Origin: Mycobacterium sp. SMC-4
GTDB taxonomy: Bacteria; Actinomycetota; Actinomycetes; Mycobacteriales; Mycobacteriaceae
Length of the DNA stretch: 64,000 nucleotides
Assembly (NCBI RefSeq): GCF_025263265.1
Contig: NZ_CP079869.1
Span: forward strand, 4,898,001-4,962,000
Reading direction: 5' to 3'
Position 1 is the stretch's first letter, and each line of letters opens with the position of its first letter. Shown here piece after piece: positions 58,720-64,000 of this stretch. The translations under genes were made by a program, and so were the position numbers. The notes under the pieces were generated by a model. The model made no database searches, was not told the DNA's origin, and worked only from the letters and a program-made list of their open reading frames with translations.

Positions 58720-59708
58720 CCTGGTTGGTGACCGGCGGCGCCGGGTACATCGGCGCGCACGTGGTGCGGGCACTACGCGACGCCGGCGTGGCCACCGTGG
58801 TGATCGACGACCTGTCCACCGGTCGGGCGCAGTTCGTCCCCGACGGTGTGCCGTTCGTCGAGGCGAACCTGCTCGACGCCGAATCCGTGCGCGCGACGCT
58901 GAGCACCTACGGCGTGCGCGGGGTCATCCATATCGCGGGTTACAAATACGCCGGCGAATCGGTACGCCGGCCGCTGCACACCTACGAACAGAACGTGTCG
59001 GCGATGGTCACCCTGCTCACCCAAGCCACCGCCGCGGGCATCGACAAGGTGGTGTTCTCGTCCAGTGCGGCGACCTACGGCACACCGCAGACCGAGGTCG
59101 TCGACGAGCACACCGCGACCCGGCCCGAGTCGCCCTACGGTGAGACCAAGCTGATCGGCGAATGGCTGCTGCGCGACATCGCGGTGGCCACCGGGCTGCG
59201 CCACACCAGCCTGCGCTACTTCAACGTGGTCGGGTCCGGGTGTGACGACGTCTTCGACATCAGCCCGTTCAACCTCTTCCCCCGAGTGTTCGACATGCTG
59301 CTGGCCGGTCAGCGGCCACGGATCAACGGTGCGGACTACCCGACGCCGGACGGCACCTGCGTGCGCGACTATGTTCACGTCTCCGACATCGCTGCCGCCC
59401 ACGTCGCGGCGGCTCGCCGCCTCGATGCCGGCGACCCCGTCGAGCCGGTCTACAACCTCGGCAGCGGGTCGGGGACATCGGTCCGCGAGATCATGACCAC
59501 GATGCGCGCCGTCACCGGCATCGACTTCGAGCCCGAGGTGGCGGCCCGGCGGCCCGGCGACCCGGCCCGCATCGTCGCCAACGGCGATCTCGCCGCGCGC
59601 GACCTGAACTGGCGGATGCGGCATACGCTGCGCGACATGGTCGGTTCGGCATGGTCGGCGCGCCAGGCCGCCGGGCCGTCATTTCCGACCGCGGGGACGG
59701 GCCGCTGA
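58716..59708 (+). CDS. galE: UDP-glucose 4-epimerase GalE
   Basis: 330-aa short-chain dehydrogenase-type epimerase. The NAD site is GGAGYIGAH (residues 7-15), the catalytic Ser/Tyr/Lys are in SSSAATYG (near 117) and SPYGETK (near 143), and the RRPGDPA signature lies near 290. It is not the Rv3634c form but the classical GalE type. GTG 58716 has AAGGAG 6 nt upstream and overlaps the flippase stop. It can supply UDP-galactose for envelope glycans. Confidence 0.92.
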   Translation: MTWLVTGGAGYIGAHVVRALRDAGVATVVIDDLSTGRAQFVPDGVPFVEANLLDAESVRATLSTYGVRGVIHIAGYKYAGESVRRPLHTYEQNVSAMVTLLTQATAAGIDKVVFSSSAATYGTPQTEVVDEHTATRPESPYGETKLIGEWLLRDIAVATGLRHTSLRYFNVVGSGCDDVFDISPFNLFPRVFDMLLAGQRPRINGADYPTPDGTCVRDYVHVSDIAAAHVAAARRLDAGDPVEPVYNLGSGSGTSVREIMTTMRAVTGIDFEPEVAARRPGDPARIVANGDLAARDLNWRMRHTLRDMVGSAWSARQAAGPSFPTAGTGR

Positions 59709-61480
59709 CCGGCACACGCAACTGGGTCGCCTGGACCGCCGTCGCGCTGATCGCGCTGCACCTGGCGGTCCGGGCGGTGCTCGCGTTCGGCGGTTACTTC
59801 TACTGGGACGACCTGATCCTGGTCGGACGCGCCGGAACCCAGGGGTTGCTGACCCCGGGCTACCTGTTCGACGACCACGACGGACACGTGATGCCCGGGG
59901 CATTCCTGCTGGCCGGGATCATCACCGTGCTGGCACCGCTGAACTGGGCAGGTCCGGCCGCCAGCCTGGTGGTGCTGGCCCTGCTGGCGTCGCTGGCGCT
60001 GCTGCGGGCCCTGTGGGTCATCCTCGGTTGGCGCCCGGTGATGTTGGCGCCGTTGATATTTGCGCTGTTCACCCCGTTGGCGGTACCGGGTTATGCGTGG
60101 TGGGCCGCGGCGCTGAACTCGCTGCCGATGCTCGCCGCGCTGGCCTGGGTGTGCGCCGATGCGATCCTGCTGGTGCGGACCGGCCGCCGACGCTACGCGG
60201 TGACCGGGGCGTTGGCCTATTTCGGCGGTCTGCTGTTCTTCGAGAAGTCCGGCATCATCCCGTTCGCTGCGTTCGTCGTAGCCGCGCTCTATTTCCACGT
60301 CACCGCCACCGCATCGGTGCGCCAGGTCTGGTGGCGGGGGCTTCGGCTGTGGACGGCCACCGCCGCGTTGACCGTCGGGTGGATCGGTGTGTATCTGGTG
60401 GTCGTCGACCAGCAGCGGTGGAGCTTCGATCTGACGATGACGTGGGATCTGCTGGCCCGCTCAATAACCCACGGCCTCATCCCCGGCCTGGCCGGCGGGC
60501 CCTGGGACTGGCAGCGCTGGGCACCGGCCTCGCCGTGGGGCACGCCCGGGGTGCCGGTGATGGTTCTGGGTTGGCTCGTGCTGGCTGTCGTGGTGGCGGT
60601 CTCGATGCTGCGCAAAGAACGCATCGGTGTGGTGTGGCTGGCCGCGGCCGGCTACGCGGTGGCCTGCCAGGTGCCGATCTATCTGATGCGTTCGTCGCGG
60701 TTCACCGCACTGGAGCTGGCGCAGACCCTGCGCTACCTGCCCGATCTGGTCGTCATGCTGGCGCTGCTGGGCGCGGTCGCGTTGTGTGCGCCCAACCGCG
60801 CCGGCTCGCGGTGGCTGGATCGATCGAGGCTTCGTTCGGCCGTGATCGTCGGTGCGACAACGGTCTTCGTGGCCAGCAGTCTGTACTCGACGGCCACCTT
60901 CCTCACCAGTTGGCGCGACAACCCGACCAAGACCTACCTGCGCAACGCCGAAGCAGGTCTGGCCGCGGCGCACCGGTCCTCGGATGCGCCGATGCTCGAC
61001 CAGGAGGTGGATCCGCTGATCCTGCAGCGAATGGCCTGGCCGGAGAACCTCGCCTCGCACATGTTCGCGCTGCTCGACGACCGTCCTGAATTCACCTCGG
61101 CAACAACAGATCTGCGCATGCTGAACACCCAGGGCAACATCGTCGAGGCGTTGGTCACCTGGGTGCGGGCCATCCGACCCGGACCTGACCCCCAGTGCGG
61201 TTACCTGGTGCAGCCCGACTTTCCGGTCGAGATGCCACTGGACGGGCCGCTGCTGCCGGCGGACTGGACCGTGGAGCTCAACTACCTGGCCAACAGCGAC
61301 GGCTCAATGCTGATCGCGCTGTCGGAGGGCGACGAGGTGCGGGTGCCGGTGCGGCCCGGGCTCAACCGGGTGTTCGTGCGGATTCCCGGGGCCGGTGACG
61401 CGATCACCGTGCGCGCCACCACCGCGGCACTGTCGGTGTGCATCGCCGCCGGGCCGGTTGGCTACCTCGCCCCGACGTGA
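59651..61480 (+). CDS. Large membrane protein, GT-C glycosyltransferase-like (Rv3635 type)
   Basis: 609-aa protein with about 11-12 transmembrane segments over residues 24-410 and a soluble beta-rich C-terminus (about 430-609). The first external loop has FYWDDLIL with Asp53-Asp54, the position of the metal-binding acidic pair in GT-C glycosyltransferases. Positional counterpart of Rv3635. ATG 59651 overlaps galE by 58 nt; a later start is possible because the first 20 residues are polar. Sugar transfer onto an envelope polymer or protein is inferred from context. Confidence 0.72.
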   Translation: MVGAPGRRAVISDRGDGPLTGTRNWVAWTAVALIALHLAVRAVLAFGGYFYWDDLILVGRAGTQGLLTPGYLFDDHDGHVMPGAFLLAGIITVLAPLNWAGPAASLVVLALLASLALLRALWVILGWRPVMLAPLIFALFTPLAVPGYAWWAAALNSLPMLAALAWVCADAILLVRTGRRRYAVTGALAYFGGLLFFEKSGIIPFAAFVVAALYFHVTATASVRQVWWRGLRLWTATAALTVGWIGVYLVVVDQQRWSFDLTMTWDLLARSITHGLIPGLAGGPWDWQRWAPASPWGTPGVPVMVLGWLVLAVVVAVSMLRKERIGVVWLAAAGYAVACQVPIYLMRSSRFTALELAQTLRYLPDLVVMLALLGAVALCAPNRAGSRWLDRSRLRSAVIVGATTVFVASSLYSTATFLTSWRDNPTKTYLRNAEAGLAAAHRSSDAPMLDQEVDPLILQRMAWPENLASHMFALLDDRPEFTSATTDLRMLNTQGNIVEALVTWVRAIRPGPDPQCGYLVQPDFPVEMPLDGPLLPADWTVELNYLANSDGSMLIALSEGDEVRVPVRPGLNRVFVRIPGAGDAITVRATTAALSVCIAAGPVGYLAPT

Positions 61481-61494
61481 GCCACGATGAACCC

Positions 61495-62109
61495 ATGGCC
61501 AGTGCGCGCCACCTCGCCCACCGCGAACGCATCGAGTTCGCCGACCTGCTGGCAGGTTTGACGACTCAACAGTGGTCGGCGCCGAGCTTGTGCGCGGGCT
61601 GGACGGTACGCGACGTGGCGGCCCACACGATCGGTTATCTGGACCAAGGTGTCGGTGCGCTGCTGCGGCGCATGATCGTCGCCCGCGGCGACGTCGACCG
61701 CGTCAACGGCGCGCTGCACCCGACGGTCGCGACGCTACCGGAGTCCGACCTCGTCGACCGGATGCGCCGCGGCGCTCGGCCGGCCGGGGCCGGGGCGCTC
61801 TACGGCAGCCGGGTGGCACTGATCGAATGCCTGATCCACCAGCAGGACATCCGGCGTCCGCTCGGACTACTGCGGCCGATATCGGGCGACGCGCTGCGGG
61901 TCGCGTTGACCTATGCCCGGGTCAGCCCGGTGATCGGCGGCGCCCGCCGCACCCGCGGTGTGCGCTTGGTGGCCACCGACCTGGACTGGTCGGCCGGCCG
62001 CGGGCCCGACGTGGCGGGTCCGGGCGAGGCGCTGCTGCTGACGATGACGGGGCGGATTGCCGCGGTGCGCGACGAACTGACCGGCGAGGGCGTCGCCGCT
62101 GTGCGCTGA
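61495..62109 (+). CDS. Maleylpyruvate-isomerase-family (DinB-like) protein
   Basis: 204-aa protein of the mycothiol-dependent maleylpyruvate isomerase/DinB-like four-helix family. The N-terminal signature is WSAPSLCAGWTVRDVAAHTIGYLD, with the first metal His near residue 45; the second pair may be in ALIECLIHQQDIRRPLG near 115. The activity in most mycobacterial members is unknown; some act as mycothiol S-transferases. ATG 61495 gives the conserved N-terminus. It begins 14 nt after the membrane-protein stop, so it may be a sixth gene of that operon. Confidence 0.78.
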   Translation: MASARHLAHRERIEFADLLAGLTTQQWSAPSLCAGWTVRDVAAHTIGYLDQGVGALLRRMIVARGDVDRVNGALHPTVATLPESDLVDRMRRGARPAGAGALYGSRVALIECLIHQQDIRRPLGLLRPISGDALRVALTYARVSPVIGGARRTRGVRLVATDLDWSAGRGPDVAGPGEALLLTMTGRIAAVRDELTGEGVAAVR

Positions 62110-62165
62110 GGGCGCAGAAATGGTGTGGGGTCCCCCCGGCGCACGTTCGGCGCAACGACGAAATT

Positions 62166-62241
62166 TGGAGCCGCCTGGGGGAATCGAACCCCCGACCTAT
62201 TCATTACGAGTGAATCGCTCTGCCGACTGAGCTAAGGCGGC
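62166..62241 (-). tRNA. tRNA-Thr (CGT anticodon)
   Basis: A complete cloverleaf reads on the minus strand from 62241. The acceptor stem is GCCGCCT/AGGCGGC, the D-arm TAGCTCAGTCGGCAGAGC, the anticodon loop CTCGTAA (CGT, for ACG codons), and the T-arm GGGGGTTCGATTCCCCC. The discriminator base is T, and CCA is encoded at 62168-62166. Nothing else is evident in the flanking gaps (62110-62165 and 62242-62333). Confidence 0.96.
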
Positions 62242-62333
62242 GGTGCCCGGCGGACCAGGCGGGACGAGTCTACGGCAGGGCCTGCCGAGCGCCCAAGTTG
62301 AACCCCGGTCGGTGCGCTGCTGCCCGCCGAATC

Positions 62334-63548
62334 TCAGCCGCGCAGTGCCTGTCCGACGGTACCGACCATCGCGTCGACCGCGAACTTCGGCTTGACGTTG
62401 ACCGCCAGCGCCTCCCGGCAGTCCAGCACCGCCTCGATACACCGCAACAGGGCCTCCGCCGAGGCATGGGCGGCCATCGCCGCGACCCGGTCGGCCATGT
62501 CCGGATGGTTCGGCGTGACATCGGTGGCACCTGTCGCCACCAGCAGCGCGTCCCGGAAATACGTGGCGAGATCGATCAACGCCCGGTCCAGCGCATCCCG
62601 GGAGGCCCTGGTCTGCCGGGACTTCTGCCGCTTCTCCAGATCCTTGAGCGCGCCGGCGGCACCACGCATCGTGCCCGCCGTGCCCTTACCGGTGCCCCCG
62701 GCGCCCAGCGCCGTGCGCAGCTCCTCGGATTCGCTCTCGTTGCGATCCTCGGTCAGCGCCTTGGCCTCGGCCTCGGCCGTGGCCACCAACTCCTCGGCGG
62801 CGCCATACGCCCGTGCCGGGGTGGCGGCGTCGCGGGCCAGGCTCAAGGCGCGTCGACGCCGTTCCCGGGCCTGCTCGTCGGTGGCCAGCCGGCGCGCCCG
62901 CCCGACATGGCCACCGCTGACCGACGCCGCCCAGGCAGCGTCGGCCTCGGGAATCCCGTCGGAGTCGATGAGCACCTGTGCGATGGCCTGCACCGGCGGC
63001 GTGGTCAGCGCGACATGGCGGCACCGTGACCGCAGGGTGATCGCGATGTCCTCCGGGTCGACCGATGGCGCGCACAGCAGGAACACCGTCGACGGCGGCG
63101 GCTCCTCGACCACCTTCAGCAGCGCGTTGGCCGCCCCCTCGGTGAGCCGGTCGGCGTCCTCGATCACCACGATCTGCCATCGCCCGGTACCCGGGCGGCG
63201 TGACGCGATCTGCACGATGGCACGCATCGCGTCCACGCCGATCGACAGGCCCTCGGGCACGATGCGACGCACATCGGCGTGGGTCCCGGCCATCGTCGTC
63301 GAGCACGCCCGGCACTGTCCGCAACCCGGAACACCGTCGGAGGTGCACTGCAGCGCCGCGGCGAAGCACAGCGCGGCCACCGAACGACCCGAGCCCGGCG
63401 GACCGGTGATCAACCAGGCGTGGGTCATGACGCCCGCCTCACCGGCAGCCGCGACGTGAGCCGTATCACCGCGCGCGGCCCGCGCAGCGGCGACAAGCTC
63501 GGCCTCAACTGCGTGTTGGCCGACCAGACGCGCGAAAACCCCGGACAT
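62334..63548 (-). CDS. holB: DNA polymerase III delta' subunit (HolB)
   Basis: 404-aa clamp-loader subunit, orthologue of Rv3644c. Walker A is degenerate (GPPGSGRS near residue 49), as expected for delta'. The four zinc-finger Cys are in GVPGCGQCRACSTT (the first is further upstream). The sensor region is LLKVVEEPPPSTVFLLCA with SRCRHVAL. A Lys/Arg-rich insertion (about 270-315) precedes the C-terminal collar domain. ATG 63548 lies 8 nt after a TACTGT box. Confidence 0.93.
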   Translation of the reverse strand: MSGVFARLVGQHAVEAELVAAARAARGDTAHVAAAGEAGVMTHAWLITGPPGSGRSVAALCFAAALQCTSDGVPGCGQCRACSTTMAGTHADVRRIVPEGLSIGVDAMRAIVQIASRRPGTGRWQIVVIEDADRLTEGAANALLKVVEEPPPSTVFLLCAPSVDPEDIAITLRSRCRHVALTTPPVQAIAQVLIDSDGIPEADAAWAASVSGGHVGRARRLATDEQARERRRRALSLARDAATPARAYGAAEELVATAEAEAKALTEDRNESESEELRTALGAGGTGKGTAGTMRGAAGALKDLEKRQKSRQTRASRDALDRALIDLATYFRDALLVATGATDVTPNHPDMADRVAAMAAHASAEALLRCIEAVLDCREALAVNVKPKFAVDAMVGTVGQALRG

Positions 63549-63556
63549 TGGCGATA

Positions 63557-63562
63557 ACAGTA
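63557..63562 (-). promoter_or_regulatory. -10 element of holB (leaderless)
   Basis: TACTGT on the minus strand, 8 nt before ATG 63548. Confidence 0.45.
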
Positions 63563-63618
63563 ATGCTGCGAACCGACACGTCCGTCCCAGAGGCCACGTC
63601 CGCGTCAGCTCGGCCCGT

Positions 63619-63624
63619 TACGGT
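63619..63624 (+). promoter_or_regulatory. -10 element of the adenylate cyclase gene (leaderless)
   Basis: TACGGT, 6 nt before GTG 63631, identical to the radA arrangement. Confidence 0.5.
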
Positions 63625-63630
63625 GAACGA

Positions 63631-64000
63631 GTGGCCACCGACACGACCGAGATGGGACGAATCAGTGCATTCGTCCGCTGGGTCGCACGCACCCCGTGGC
63701 CGGTATTCACGCTGGGCATGCTGCAAGCCGACATCATCGGCGCGCTGCTGGTGCTCGGCTTCCTACGCTTCGGGCTACCCGACGAGGACCGCATCCAGCT
63801 GCAGGACCTGCCCGCCTTCAACCTGGCGATCTTCCTGGGCTACCTGTTCATCTCCTTCACGGTGGCCTCCTATCTGACCCTGCGCATGCTGATCCCGGTG
63901 ATGCGCTGGCAGCGCCGCGAGATGCTGCTGGGCGACCGCGACCCCGGTGACACCGAAGTGGCCCGCATGCGGGCGCTGCGGATGCCCTTCTACCGGTCGC
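63631..64000 (+). CDS. Membrane adenylate/guanylate cyclase (Rv3645 type), 5' part
   Basis: About 123 N-terminal residues before the window ends. After a short cytoplasmic start (VATDTTEMGRISAF) two transmembrane helices are visible (about residues 28-48 and 72-95), followed by the start of a charged linker. The sequence FGLPDEDRIQLQDLPAFNLAIF is close to Rv3645, a class III adenylate cyclase with HAMP domain. The catalytic domain lies beyond the window. GTG 63631 is fixed by the -10 box. Confidence 0.8.
   Translation, partial: MATDTTEMGRISAFVRWVARTPWPVFTLGMLQADIIGALLVLGFLRFGLPDEDRIQLQDLPAFNLAIFLGYLFISFTVASYLTLRMLIPVMRWQRREMLLGDRDPGDTEVARMRALRMPFYRS

Overview
This is about 64 kb of high-GC actinobacterial chromosome, almost certainly from a fast-growing mycobacterium (Mycolicibacterium-like). 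The evidence is a long gene block in the order of the M. tuberculosis Rv3579c-Rv3645 region (rlmB, cysS, ispF, carD, lpqE, radA, disA, canB, mutY, mhuD, clpC1, lsr2, lysS, coaX, panD, panC, fol genes, ftsH, ephA, hpt, tilS, dacB, ppa, holB, adenylate cyclase). The genus-restricted proteins MhuD, PacL1, Mrf and Lsr2 are also present. I see no insertion sequence, prophage, CRISPR array or rRNA. One tRNA is present, tRNA-Thr(CGT).

Layout. Positions 0.3-7.1 kb form a metal-homeostasis block. It holds the PacL1-CtpC metal efflux pair, a two-gene permease system, and a low-zinc ribosome module: Mrf, zinc-independent L31 and a WhiB-like protein. Two near-palindromic sites that look like Zur operators control that module. 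Positions 7.1-10.1 kb carry a thioesterase, an MBL-fold hydrolase and an ArsB/NhaD-type permease. Positions 10.1-21.5 kb hold translation, isoprenoid, DNA-repair and c-di-AMP genes; ispD is missing between carD and ispF. Positions 22.8-25.6 kb are a cobalamin riboswitch and the cobalt ECF transporter cbiMNQO. Positions 25.6-41.2 kb carry clpC1, lsr2 and lysS, then pantothenate/CoA genes, the folate operon and ftsH. Positions 41.3-50.8 kb hold ephA, a SIMPL lipoprotein, a molybdopterin oxidoreductase, hpt-tilS-metalloprotease-dacB, ppa and uraD. Positions 50.9-52.1 kb carry terC behind a leader resembling the yybP-ykoY (Mn2+) riboswitch.

Positions 52.2-61.5 kb are the most distinctive part. 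Five overlapping genes run in one direction: a Pls/PosA-type membrane NRPS, an M1 metallopeptidase, a flippase-like membrane protein, GalE and a GT-C-like membrane protein. They read as one envelope-polymer assembly unit. The window closes with a DinB-like protein, tRNA-Thr, holB and the 5' end of an adenylate cyclase gene.

Regulation. Many transcription units show a -10 element of the form TANNNT (or NANNNT) 6-8 nt before an ATG or GTG, the layout of leaderless mycobacterial transcripts. I used it to choose several starts. Two cases stand out: a 19-nt identical promoter/start element at cysS and lysS, and a 16-bp element between canB and mutY in which each gene's start codon lies within the other gene's -10 box.
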